Program-made: the position numbers and the translations under genes
Source: Pirellulales bacterium
GTDB lineage: Bacteria; Planctomycetota; Planctomycetia; Pirellulales; JAEUIK01
Direction of reading: 5' to 3'
Assembly (NCBI GenBank): GCA_019694435.1
Contig: JAIBBZ010000042.1
Coordinates: 1-39,713 of the forward strand
Length of the DNA stretch: 39,713 nt
Notes under the pieces: model-generated
The model's database searches: none
What the model was told of the DNA's origin: nothing
Seen by the model: only the letters and a program-made list of their open reading frames with translations
Part shown: positions 7,751 to 16,188 of the stretch, one piece after another
Position numbering within the stretch: position 1 is the stretch's first letter
Layout of the letters: each line of letters starts with the position of its first letter

Positions 7751-9487
7751 ATGACCAAACCACACTTCCGCGTCGCGATTGCCGTGCTGCTGGTGGCCTG
7801 GACACATCATTCGGCCTGGGGCGCGACGACACAGGCCAACGTGCCGGTTGAGCTCTTGTTTACGGCGCAAGACCGTGCCGGCGATGCGGCCCACGAAATC
7901 ACGCTCGACGTCGTTTTCACCGCGCCCGACGGCGTACAACGCACGGTCCCTGCGTTCTGGGCCGGTGGCCACTTGTGGAAGGTGCGCTATACGTCGAGCC
8001 TGACGGGCACGCACCGCTGGAAAAGCGTGTGCAGCACCGACCAAGACACCGGGCTGCACGGTCAAGAGGGTACCCTGGAAGTCACTCGCTACGACGGTGC
8101 GAACCCGTTGTTCCTGCACGGCCCGGTGCGCGTGGCCGCCGATGGGCGACATTTCGAACACGCCGATGGCACGCCCTTCTTCTGGCTCGGCGACACGTGG
8201 TGGATGGGCTTGTGCCATCGGCTGCACTGGCCCGATGAGTTTCAGCAACTCGCCGCACACCGCCGGCAACAGGGCTTCACTGTCGTGCAGTTGGTCGCCG
8301 GGCTCTATCCCGACATGTATCCGTTCGACGAACGCGGGGCGAACGAGTCCGGGTTCCCCTGGGAACAAGACTACGTGCGGATCCGGCCCGAGTATTTCGA
8401 CGCGGCCGATCAGCGGCTTCGTCACCTGATCGACCAGGGCATCACCCCGTGCATCGTCGGGGCCTGGGGCTATTTTCTGCCGTGGATGGGCGAGACCAGG
8501 CTGCAGGCGCATTGGCGCTATCTCATCGCGCGCTACGGCGCCTGGCCGGTCGTCTGGTGCGCGGCCGGCGAGGCCAATCTGCCGTGGTATCGCGCCGAGG
8601 GGTTTCCCTATGACGATCAGGCCACCGCGCGGCGCTGGTGCACGATTTTGAAATCGATTCGCGCTGTCGATCCGTGGCGGCGGCCGCTCACGATTCATCC
8701 GACCGCCATCAACTCCTACTCGGCCCGGCACGTGGTCGACGACGAGGCGCTGCTCGATTTCGACTTCTTGCAGACGCCGCACGACGGACCCGGCACGACC
8801 GCCGAGGCAGCGGCCGCGCGCACGGTGCTGCAAAGCCGCGCCGCCGAGCCGCGGATGCCGGTCGTCAACGGTGAGGCCAGCTACGAGATGCTGCTCGATC
8901 GGATTCCGGCCGCCAAGACCCGAGCCATGTTCTGGCTGTGCATGACCGGCGGCGCAGCAGGCCACACCTACGGCGCCAATGGCATCTGGCAGGTGAACCG
9001 CCGTGGCCAGCCGCACGGTCCGTCGCCGACCGCAGGGAGCAGCCCCAACGGTTATGGCACAATCGCCTGGGACGAGGCCATGCAACTGCCCGGCGGCCGG
9101 CAAATCGCCGCGGGCAAGCGCTGGCTGGAACTGTTGCCCTGGCACACCTTCGCTCCCCATGCCACCTGGGCGGCCTGGGTCGAGCCGGCCGCCGACGACG
9201 TGCCGCCGGGCGCCTTCGGACTGACCAAGGGCCCGCGAGTCGTCTACCTGTTACATAACAAGGCCGTGTATCTGCGGCAGCTCGAACCGCAGCGAACGTA
9301 CCGGGTGCAGCACTTTGATCCAGAAACCACCGCAGAGTCACCGGGGGCGGACGTGACGGCCGACCGCGCCGGGACCGTGCGGCTCGAGCCACCGACGCAC
9401 GGCCACGATTGGGTCGTGCTGCTTGCACCGGCCGACGAGTCAAAACCGACTACGTCCACAGATTCCGGTCGAGCATCCGGTAGTTGA
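7751..9487 (+). CDS. secreted DUF5060-DUF4038 glycoside hydrolase, GH140-like
   Basis: Predicted exported carbohydrate-active enzyme of 578 residues. A signal peptide runs to about residue 24 (hydrophobic AIAVLLVAW, cleavage near SAWG). A DUF5060-like beta-sandwich follows (about 25-110; VPAFWAGGHLWKVRY). Then comes a DUF4038 TIM barrel (about 130-430) starting at GTPFFWLGDTWW. Candidate acidic residues are E274 in AGEANLPW and E375 in VVNGEASYEML. The C-terminal beta domain matches DUF5605-like tails. Characterised GH140 enzymes are apiosidases acting on rhamnogalacturonan II; that activity is only suggested here. I chose the ATG at 7751 over a GTG-type extension from 7724 because it starts the signal peptide. 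Its 3' end overlaps the convergent comM gene by 38 bases. Confidence 0.82.
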   Translation: MTKPHFRVAIAVLLVAWTHHSAWGATTQANVPVELLFTAQDRAGDAAHEITLDVVFTAPDGVQRTVPAFWAGGHLWKVRYTSSLTGTHRWKSVCSTDQDTGLHGQEGTLEVTRYDGANPLFLHGPVRVAADGRHFEHADGTPFFWLGDTWWMGLCHRLHWPDEFQQLAAHRRQQGFTVVQLVAGLYPDMYPFDERGANESGFPWEQDYVRIRPEYFDAADQRLRHLIDQGITPCIVGAWGYFLPWMGETRLQAHWRYLIARYGAWPVVWCAAGEANLPWYRAEGFPYDDQATARRWCTILKSIRAVDPWRRPLTIHPTAINSYSARHVVDDEALLDFDFLQTPHDGPGTTAEAAAARTVLQSRAAEPRMPVVNGEASYEMLLDRIPAAKTRAMFWLCMTGGAAGHTYGANGIWQVNRRGQPHGPSPTAGSSPNGYGTIAWDEAMQLPGGRQIAAGKRWLELLPWHTFAPHATWAAWVEPAADDVPPGAFGLTKGPRVVYLLHNKAVYLRQLEPQRTYRVQHFDPETTAESPGADVTADRAGTVRLEPPTHGHDWVVLLAPADESKPTTSTDSGRASGS

Positions 9488-10985
9488 TCGCCTCGGCCAG
9501 GTGCGCCGAGTTGATGCGTTCGCAGCCATCCAGATCGGCAATGGTCCGCGCCACGCGCAGCACCTTGTCGTGCGCGCGGGCCGATAGGCCCAACTCGTGC
9601 ATCGCGGCCTTGAGCAATTCCTGCCCGGCCGCGTCCAGCGCACAATGCTGCCTGATCTGGCGAGTCGACATCTGGGCGTTGTGGCGAGTGCCCGAGTGCT
9701 TGAAGCGCTGCTGCTGGAGATGCCGCGCGGCGGTCACCCCTTCGCGCATCTGGGCACTCGACGTGCCCGATTGTTTGCTCGCCAATTCACCGTAGGGCAC
9801 GGCCGGCACCTCGATGTGCAGGTCGATCCGATCCAGCAGCGGGCCGCTGATCTTGGCCATGTAGCGTTCGATTTGCGGGACAGTGCAGTGACATTCGCGC
9901 CGCGGATCGTTGCGATAGCCGCACGGACACGGATTCAGTGCCGCGATCAGCATGAACCGAGCCGGAAAAGTCGTCGTCGACAGCGCGCGGCTGATCGTCA
10001 CGTGGCCGTCTTCGAGTGGTTGACGCAGCACTTCGAGGGTGCCTCGATGAAACTCGGGCAGCTCGTCTAGGAACAACACGCCGTTGTGAGCCAGACTGAT
10101 TTCGCCGGGCGAAGGCGTCGATCCGCCACCGGCCATGCCGGCATCGCTGATCGTGTGGTGCGGCGCGCGAAACGGTCGCACCGCCAACAGCGGCTGCCCC
10201 TCGCGGAGCAGTCCCATGGCGCTGTAAATCCGCGTCGTCTCCAGCGACTCGTCTGCCGAAAGCTCCGGCAGAATCGTCGGCGTACGCTTGGCCAGCATCG
10301 TCTTGCCCGAGCCGGGAGGCCCGAGCATGAGCAGGTTGTGTGCGCCAGCCGCGGCCACGGTCAGCGCCCGCTTGGCCGTTTCCTGCCCGCGGACATCCTC
10401 AAAATCGACCTCGTATCGCGCCAGGCTGCTGAACCACGCGCCGAGGGGCGCGTGCTGAGGGTCTATCTCGATCGCCCGGGTCAGGAAGGCCACGGCCTGG
10501 GTGAGGCTGTCGATCGGAATGACCTCGACCTCCTCGACGACGGCCGCCTCGAAGGCGTTGGCGCGCGGTACGAGCAAGCCGCGCAGCCCAGCCTGCCGGG
10601 CCGCCAAGGCCATCGACAGCGCGCCGCGGATCGGCCGTGTGCCGCCATCGAGCGCCAATTCGCCGACGACGCCGAATTCGCGCAGCCGATCCGAGGTGAC
10701 CTGGCCGCTCGCCAAGATCACGCCGAGCGCAATCGGCAAATCGAAGCTGGCGGCCTGCTTGGGCAGATCGGCCGGCGCCAGGTTGATCACCACGCGGTCC
10801 TGGGGCCGCTGAAAACCGGAGTTCACCAGCGCCCGCTCGACGCGATGCGTGCTCTCTTTGACAGCCGCCTCGGGCAGGCCCACGAGAACGACTTTCGGCA
10901 GGGCCGCGGCCGAGATGTCGACCTCCACCTCGACGGGCACCGCATCGATCCCGACGAGTGCAAAGGTGTGCAGCTTGGCAAGCAT
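9450..10985 (-). CDS. comM: YifB/ComM family Mg-chelatase-like AAA+ ATPase
   Basis: The ComM family are AAA+ helicases that promote branch migration during natural transformation in gamma-proteobacteria. The product has 511 residues. It has the N-terminal ChlI domain (LAKLHTFALVGIDAVPVEVE, typical of YifB), the central AAA domain with Walker A GPPGSGKT, LSLAHNGVLFLDELPEF-type Walker B, the cysteine-containing CPCGYRND and CHC segment, and the C-terminal Mg_chelatase_C with SARAHDK and LAEAINYR. The frame is open to 11006; I start at the ATG at 10985, where similarity to the family begins. It lies 105 bases after the flippase gene on the same strand. A competence role in this organism is inference. 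Confidence 0.92.
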   Translation of the reverse strand: MLAKLHTFALVGIDAVPVEVEVDISAAALPKVVLVGLPEAAVKESTHRVERALVNSGFQRPQDRVVINLAPADLPKQAASFDLPIALGVILASGQVTSDRLREFGVVGELALDGGTRPIRGALSMALAARQAGLRGLLVPRANAFEAAVVEEVEVIPIDSLTQAVAFLTRAIEIDPQHAPLGAWFSSLARYEVDFEDVRGQETAKRALTVAAAGAHNLLMLGPPGSGKTMLAKRTPTILPELSADESLETTRIYSAMGLLREGQPLLAVRPFRAPHHTISDAGMAGGGSTPSPGEISLAHNGVLFLDELPEFHRGTLEVLRQPLEDGHVTISRALSTTTFPARFMLIAALNPCPCGYRNDPRRECHCTVPQIERYMAKISGPLLDRIDLHIEVPAVPYGELASKQSGTSSAQMREGVTAARHLQQQRFKHSGTRHNAQMSTRQIRQHCALDAAGQELLKAAMHELGLSARAHDKVLRVARTIADLDGCERINSAHLAEAINYRMLDRNLWT

Positions 10986-11090
10986 GACGAGGGCCCCACG
11001 AGTCATCCGCGCAGCATCTGCCGGCGGCGGGCCTATTGTTCAGCGGTGCCGTCAACGACGCAAGACGCACCGGACGCCGAAACCGGCGAT

Positions 11091-12656
11091 TCAGAGCGAG
11101 CCTGCGTCACCCAGCCGGCGGCGCAGCCCCGTGATCAGTCGGCCCATGGCGTCGAGGACCCAGGCCTTTTCTGCGCGGTCGATCAGACGATCTGAATAGA
11201 TGCAGGCGATGACGACGATGCCGCAAACGCCAAACATCACCGGCAACGGCGCGAGGAGCGCCAGCGGCAGCGCCATCACGAGCCAGGTGGCGGTGTCCAT
11301 GCGTAGTCCGTCCCATTGGCTCGTCAGGCCCACGACCAACGCGCTGACGATGCCGCCGACCATCGTCGCCCAGGCGGCGCCCTGCAAATGCCACTGCGGC
11401 ACCCACCACAGGCACAGCGGCACCGAGACCGCCAATGCGGCGATCCAACCGAGTCCGATCAACCGGTTCCGCTCGCGGCACAGCAAGTACGACCGAAGCA
11501 CGAAATGCGCCGAGGCGGCAATCATCGCCACGAGCACGGGCTCGACGATGCTGCTGCCCTGAGGCGAATGATCGCCAAAGATACCCGCCAGGATGAGCTG
11601 TTTCGTGGCCACCAAGGGCACGGCCACGCACATCAGGCCGAGTACGGTCATTTTCGTGGCCAGCCGGACCATATGGCCCGCCTTGTCAAACTCGTGAGCC
11701 TCCCACAGGTGCACCACATGTGGCAACACCAGGATGCTGATTTGCATCGCCAGGGCAAACAGCGGCTGGGTAATCATTTCGACGATGTTGTAACTTCCGA
11801 TCGACTCGAAGCGCGCCTGGGCCGGCAGCGTGTCGTAGTGCACGATCAACCAGCGATCGATCGTGCGCCACAGTTCCATTAGCCAGCCGGCCGACCAGGT
11901 GGCCACGGCATAAGCAAACAGGCCCTGCCAGGCGGCAAGGCCTGGGGCCGCTTGGCGATCGCGCGGCAAGCCCTGCAAATACCGTCCCATCAACCAGGTG
12001 GGCAGCAACAAGACCAACACCGAGCTGAGCAGGAAGGCAATCGAACCGCCCACCGCGTCATTGCGCAGCAGCCACAAGAGGCCGACACCCAACACACAGA
12101 AGCCGATCGATTGAGCGACCTGCATGATTGAGTTGACCCGGGATAGGCGCAAGCCCTGATACACGCCCGACAAGACGTTTGTATAGGCCAAGGCCAGAGC
12201 ACCCAGGCAGGTCAAGATCATCAACAGCGTCTGCCGCGAGTCGTCGAAAACGTAAGTCGCAAGCCGCTCCGCCTCGAGCATGCCGACGGCACACGCCACT
12301 CCGCCGAACAAGGCGCAGCCAACGATCGTCTGCACGATCAACGAGCGCAGGCCACCGTCGCGCCGATAACGCTCGATATAGCGTGACAATGCGCCTGGCA
12401 ATCCCAGCACGGCAACCAACGCAACCAGCGAGATGGCGTTGTAAGAGAGGGAAAAATGGCCCAGCTCGGCCCTGCTCATGCTGCGCGCGAAGACAACACC
12501 GCGAGCTAGCCCGGCCGCGCGCGCGACGATCGTCAGAGTCACCCCGACACTGACCGACAGCGCCAACGATTCGGGAGTAAGCCAGCGGTCCCATAGCGAT
12601 GGAACCACCGACTCGATTTCGCGTGGCGGCGCCAGAGTTGGAGTTTCAGTGGTCAT
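11091..12656 (-). CDS. polysaccharide flippase, MOP superfamily (Wzx-like)
   Basis: Integral membrane protein of 521 residues with about 12-14 hydrophobic segments. The pattern fits Polysacc_synt/oligosaccharide flippases that move lipid-linked sugars across the inner membrane. The first membrane segment carries VTLTIVARAAGLARGVVFARSMSR, matching the conserved N-terminal R-x-x-G-x-x-x-F-x-R-x-L region of the group. I chose the ATG at 12656 (MTTETPTLAPP); 18 in-frame upstream codons look non-coding. No glycosyltransferase is adjacent; the neighbours are a divergent methyltransferase and comM, so the polymer it serves cannot be named. A short direct repeat lies just upstream. Confidence 0.82.
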   Translation of the reverse strand: MTTETPTLAPPREIESVVPSLWDRWLTPESLALSVSVGVTLTIVARAAGLARGVVFARSMSRAELGHFSLSYNAISLVALVAVLGLPGALSRYIERYRRDGGLRSLIVQTIVGCALFGGVACAVGMLEAERLATYVFDDSRQTLLMILTCLGALALAYTNVLSGVYQGLRLSRVNSIMQVAQSIGFCVLGVGLLWLLRNDAVGGSIAFLLSSVLVLLLPTWLMGRYLQGLPRDRQAAPGLAAWQGLFAYAVATWSAGWLMELWRTIDRWLIVHYDTLPAQARFESIGSYNIVEMITQPLFALAMQISILVLPHVVHLWEAHEFDKAGHMVRLATKMTVLGLMCVAVPLVATKQLILAGIFGDHSPQGSSIVEPVLVAMIAASAHFVLRSYLLCRERNRLIGLGWIAALAVSVPLCLWWVPQWHLQGAAWATMVGGIVSALVVGLTSQWDGLRMDTATWLVMALPLALLAPLPVMFGVCGIVVIACIYSDRLIDRAEKAWVLDAMGRLITGLRRRLGDAGSL

Positions 12657-12686
12657 GCGGGGCGTAGGGAGATCGATTGCGAAAAG

Positions 12687-12733
12687 CCTAGCATTTTGCA
12701 GGCCGGGCAATCACAGATGCTCCCTAGCAATTT
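12687..12733. repeat. two direct copies of CCTAGCA(A)TTT in a divergent spacer
   Basis: CCTAGCATTT at 12687-12696 and CCTAGCAATTT at 12723-12733, start to start 36 bases, in the 232-base gap between the divergent flippase and methyltransferase genes. It could be a pair of regulator sites or chance. I found no convincing paired -35/-10 in this gap. Confidence 0.3.
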
Positions 12734-12888
12734 AAGGTCTGCGACACTTGTAATACGCCCCCGTCGCCCACAGCCAATACAGCCCCCTCCGCGGTGGGGA
12801 CAAATCTGCCGTTGACGGTTGTCCTGGGAGACCTGGAGACTGGCGGAAGGAACAGTTTCTGCACGCCCGCAAGGAGGCATTCTGCAGC

Positions 12889-14214
12889 ATGGCCAGCGGC
12901 AACCCATCAGCGGCCGAATCGGTCCGGCATCAATACGAGGCCTTTCCTTACCCACCTCGAGACCCGGCCGACGAACGGAAGCGACTGCGTCGAACTTACA
13001 TCGACACGCTCGAGGTCATCAATCACTACCTCTTCGGCGGCCGCCGCGATTTCCGGCAAGGCATCCGGGTGCTGGTTGCGGGCGGCGGCACCGGCGACTC
13101 GACGATCCATTTGGCCGAGCAATTGCGCGGCCTGCCTGGCGAAGTGGTCTACCTCGACCTCAGCCGCGCTTCGTTGGAAGTCGCCCGGCAGCGCGCCGAG
13201 ATCCGCGGATTGACAAACCTTCATTGGGTGAACGGTTCGTTGACCGAATTGCCACGGCTCGGCCTCGGCAAGTTCGACTACATCAATTGCTGCGGCGTGC
13301 TGCACCACTTGCCGGAGCCCGAGGCCGGACTCGCAGCCTTGCGCGGCGCGCTGGCTGACGGTGGCGGGCTGGGGCTGATGGTCTATGGCCGATATGGCCG
13401 CACCGGCATCTACCAGGTGCAGCAGTTGCTGCGCTACCTCAATGCCGACCATCCGGATGCGGACATCAAGCTGGATCGCACGCGGCAGTGCCTGCGGAGC
13501 TTGCCGGCGTCGAATTGGCACCAGCGCGGTAAGCAGTTGTTTCTCGAAACGGAAATGTCTAGCGACGCCGATCTGTACGACTTGTTTCTACATGCGGTCG
13601 ACCGTGCTTACAGCGTGCCCGAGCTGCACGACTTTCTGCGCACGGCGGGCCTGCACTGGATCGAATTCACGCCCGAGCTACGGACGCGCTACGAGCCTGC
13701 CATGGTGCTTGGCGACCCGGAATTGATCGCCGCGGCGGCTCAGCGGCCGTTGGTCGAGCAGCAGGCGATTGCCGAGCTGGCGATCGGCAGCATCATGCGG
13801 CACGAGTTCTTCGCGTCACCGGACGCCGACGCCGCGGCCTCGTGTGATGACCTCGAGCAGGTCCCGTTTTTCAGCCTCGCCGCGCTGACGCAAGGCTCCG
13901 TCCTGGCGCCCGGCGAATGGGTGTTGCGATTTGCCAGGACGGTCGAGCTCCGGACGCGCGCGAGTCTGGCCGCGCAGCGCGTGGTCGAACTGGTCGACGG
14001 TCGCCGGACCTTGGGCGAGATCGTGCAACAGCTGGCGAACGAGTTGCCTGGCCTGGGGCTGCCCGGCGCGTTTCAGCTCGTTCGCGAGGTGTTCGATCTG
14101 CTACACAAGGTAGACGGGCTGCTGCTGCACCGTCGAGATGTCCCGCTGGCCCGGCCACTCGACGCGGACGACCCGCGCCGCGTCGCCGACCTTTTTTCGC
14201 GCGTCGGCGGATAG
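12889..14214 (+). CDS. class I SAM-dependent methyltransferase with extra C-terminal domain
   Basis: A 441-residue protein. Residues 15-26 hold QYEAFPYPPRDP, a signature seen before the Rossmann domain in a group of planctomycete and proteobacterial methyltransferases. Motif I is VLVAGGGTGDST (61-72). A VYLDLS acidic strand and the motif IV-like FDYINCCGVLHHLPEP follow. After about residue 320 comes a separate domain, LVDGRRTLGEIVQQL with a following helix, resembling a PqqD- or winged-helix-like module. The ATG at 12889 is preceded by AAGGAGG at 12871-12877. It starts a plus-strand series running to apbE. The substrate is unknown; the flippase on the other strand hints at sugars or lipids but proves nothing. 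Confidence 0.8.
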   Translation: MASGNPSAAESVRHQYEAFPYPPRDPADERKRLRRTYIDTLEVINHYLFGGRRDFRQGIRVLVAGGGTGDSTIHLAEQLRGLPGEVVYLDLSRASLEVARQRAEIRGLTNLHWVNGSLTELPRLGLGKFDYINCCGVLHHLPEPEAGLAALRGALADGGGLGLMVYGRYGRTGIYQVQQLLRYLNADHPDADIKLDRTRQCLRSLPASNWHQRGKQLFLETEMSSDADLYDLFLHAVDRAYSVPELHDFLRTAGLHWIEFTPELRTRYEPAMVLGDPELIAAAAQRPLVEQQAIAELAIGSIMRHEFFASPDADAAASCDDLEQVPFFSLAALTQGSVLAPGEWVLRFARTVELRTRASLAAQRVVELVDGRRTLGEIVQQLANELPGLGLPGAFQLVREVFDLLHKVDGLLLHRRDVPLARPLDADDPRRVADLFSRVGG

Positions 14215-14263
14215 AATAAACCGGTCCGACCTTACGGCGGGCGGCTGGCCCCCCACGGTTTGC

Positions 14264-15385
14264 ATGCAATCCATCGAAAAAGTTCGCCAACGGATTGCCG
14301 TCGAAGCCGCGCGCTTGCTGGCCGCGCGCGAAGAAACCCTCGTCGAGCGCGCCAAACTGGCCGCGGCGCGGCGGTTGTACGGCAAGCCGCTTGCGGCCAA
14401 CGAGCTGCCGACCAATGCCGAAGTGCGGCTGCAGTTGCGACTGCTGGTCCTGGGCAGCGGCGCGGAAACCGGGGCAGACCGGCTGGCCGAGCTGCGGCAA
14501 GGAGCCCTGCGGTTGATGCGGCTCTTACGCCGATTCCGTCCGCGACTGGTCCACAGCGCGCTGGACGGCCGCTTCCGGCACGATTCGGACATCGATCTCG
14601 AAGCGATTGCCGACGGGCCCGGTCCAATCGTCGAAGCGCTGCACGGCGCCGATCTCGAGGCGACGGTTCTGCGTCACAGTTTTCGCCGCCGGCTCGGCAC
14701 GCTGGTCGTGCCGGTGGTGCGGATCGAACAACCGCACCGAGCGCGGATTGTCGTCTTCCCACCGCACCTGGCGCGTCGCGTGGTTCGGCCGCACGACCAC
14801 CAGGGGACGCTGCGCCGGGCCAATCTGCAGGAACTCGAAGACATCGTCGACAGGGCCGAGCGCGTCGCCGTCGGCGACGAAGGCGCGGTGCCGGCGCACG
14901 GACCGCGTCAGCACGCGGGAGATCGGTTCGAACTCTACGCGGTGCTGCTCGCGCCGCTGGAACACTTGCAGCAAGATCGCCGGCGACACCCCGAAGGCGA
15001 CGCGCTGTACCACAGCCTCCAGGTTTTCGAGCTGGCCCGCGCCGAGCGACCTTACGACGAAGAGTTCTTATTGGCGGCGCTGTTGCACGACGTGGGCAAG
15101 GTCATCGATCCGCAAGAGCCGATCGTCGCGGGAGTCGAGGCATTGGGCGAGTCGATCACCGAACGCACGCGTTGGCTGATCGAACATCAAGCCGAGGGCC
15201 GGGCCTGGCGCGAGGGCACCCTGGGGCATCGTTCACGTCGCCGGCTCGAAGCGGCCGACGACTTCGAAGAATTGGTCCTCCTGGCCGACTTCGACCGTGC
15301 CGGCCGCAAGCAAGGCGTGCAGGTCATGGACGTGCACGATGCCTTGGACTACTTGCGCCAGCTCGATGCGGGGTTCACCCCTTGA
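14264..15385 (+). CDS. nucleotidyltransferase-like and HD-domain fusion protein
   Basis: A 373-residue protein that I do not recognise as a named family. Residues 95-118 look like a polymerase-beta-type nucleotidyltransferase core: VHSALDGRFRHDSDIDL, with D109 and D111 as the metal-binding DxD and HS in place of the usual GS. Residues 247-300 form an HD domain with H250 in DALYHSLQVFELA and H275-D276 in LLHDVGKVIDP. The order NTase then HD recalls GlnD-like and CCA-adding architectures, but the intervening region is unlike either. I chose the ATG at 14264; the longer frame from 14138 overlaps the methyltransferase. Its stop overlaps the next start (TTGA). Function is unknown; nucleotide signalling or RNA 3'-end chemistry are both possible. 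Confidence 0.7.
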   Translation: MQSIEKVRQRIAVEAARLLAAREETLVERAKLAAARRLYGKPLAANELPTNAEVRLQLRLLVLGSGAETGADRLAELRQGALRLMRLLRRFRPRLVHSALDGRFRHDSDIDLEAIADGPGPIVEALHGADLEATVLRHSFRRRLGTLVVPVVRIEQPHRARIVVFPPHLARRVVRPHDHQGTLRRANLQELEDIVDRAERVAVGDEGAVPAHGPRQHAGDRFELYAVLLAPLEHLQQDRRRHPEGDALYHSLQVFELARAERPYDEEFLLAALLHDVGKVIDPQEPIVAGVEALGESITERTRWLIEHQAEGRAWREGTLGHRSRRRLEAADDFEELVLLADFDRAGRKQGVQVMDVHDALDYLRQLDAGFTP

Positions 15386-16179
15386 ACACGGGCGATGTCT
15401 CGACGCACCTTGCGCCTCTGCGGACGACGTTCACGGTGCTTGGAGTTGCGTGGGCCGCGCTTTTGACCGTGAGCCTGCTGCAAAGCTGCCTGTCGGTGCC
15501 CTGGTGGTCACAGGCCCGGCTTGATCTGCGCGCCGGCTCCTGCCTGGTGCTGGCGATCGCGGCGTGGTGCAACGCGTGGACGCAGCGGCGCGAGGCAACG
15601 GCCCATGCGGCCTTGTGCGTTGCCCTCGGTATGTCGCTAGGGTTCTATGGCGACTCGCATGTCGGCCGCCGGCTCGGCTGGACGCCGTTTACCGATCCGC
15701 TGCTTGGCGGCATCGTGTTGTATGGGCTGGGTCACCTGTCCTATGTAGCGGCCTGCTGGTTGCTCGCCCAACTGCGGTCGCCTGTGCGCAGCGTGGCCTG
15801 GCTTCGCTGGCTCGGGGCGTGGCAGATCATGGCCCTGGGCGCATGGGCCGCGGTTGCCTTGAGCACGGATCGGCAAACGCAACTGCGTATTCCCACCTTG
15901 GCCTATACCGTGCTCGTCGCCGCGACCCCGGGCGCGGCGACTGCGTTAGGGCGCAAAGATCGAGCATATAACCTGCTGGCCGCGGGCGCGGCGTTGTTTC
16001 TCGTCAGTGACGTACTGCTGGCATACCAGGTGTTTCACGACTCTTTTCCCGGTTTGGATGAGTTGACCTGGTTGAGCTACGGACCGGGTGAAATGCTGAT
16101 CGTCTTTGGAAGCCGCCGGGGCATGTTGCAGAGTTCGACGTTCCGCAGGCCGGCGACTGCGGAGGCATCGGGCGGCTAA
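15382..16179 (+). CDS. YhhN/TMEM86 family membrane protein
   Basis: A 265-residue protein with about eight transmembrane segments matching the YhhN pattern: GYxDSHVGRRLGW-like LGFYGDSHVGRR, YGLGHLSYVAACWL, and late FLVSDVLLAYQVF followed by WLSYGPGEMLIVFG. Animal TMEM86 members are lysoplasmalogenases (vinyl ether hydrolases); bacterial roles are less certain. The only start compatible with full length is TTG at 15382, overlapping the TGA of the HD gene as TTGA, with a weak ribosome site. This implies translational coupling. The same frame stays open upstream into the HD gene as an antisense-like artefact, which I exclude. Confidence 0.72.
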   Translation: MNTGDVSTHLAPLRTTFTVLGVAWAALLTVSLLQSCLSVPWWSQARLDLRAGSCLVLAIAAWCNAWTQRREATAHAALCVALGMSLGFYGDSHVGRRLGWTPFTDPLLGGIVLYGLGHLSYVAACWLLAQLRSPVRSVAWLRWLGAWQIMALGAWAAVALSTDRQTQLRIPTLAYTVLVAATPGAATALGRKDRAYNLLAAGAALFLVSDVLLAYQVFHDSFPGLDELTWLSYGPGEMLIVFGSRRGMLQSSTFRRPATAEASGG

Positions 16180-16188
16180 GATAGCGGC

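Noticed and set aside
14260..16179. A 639-codon frame that would join the HD region to YhhN
   Set aside because: Its first 374 codons are an arginine-rich shadow of the HD gene; only the part from TTG 15382 has family similarity.
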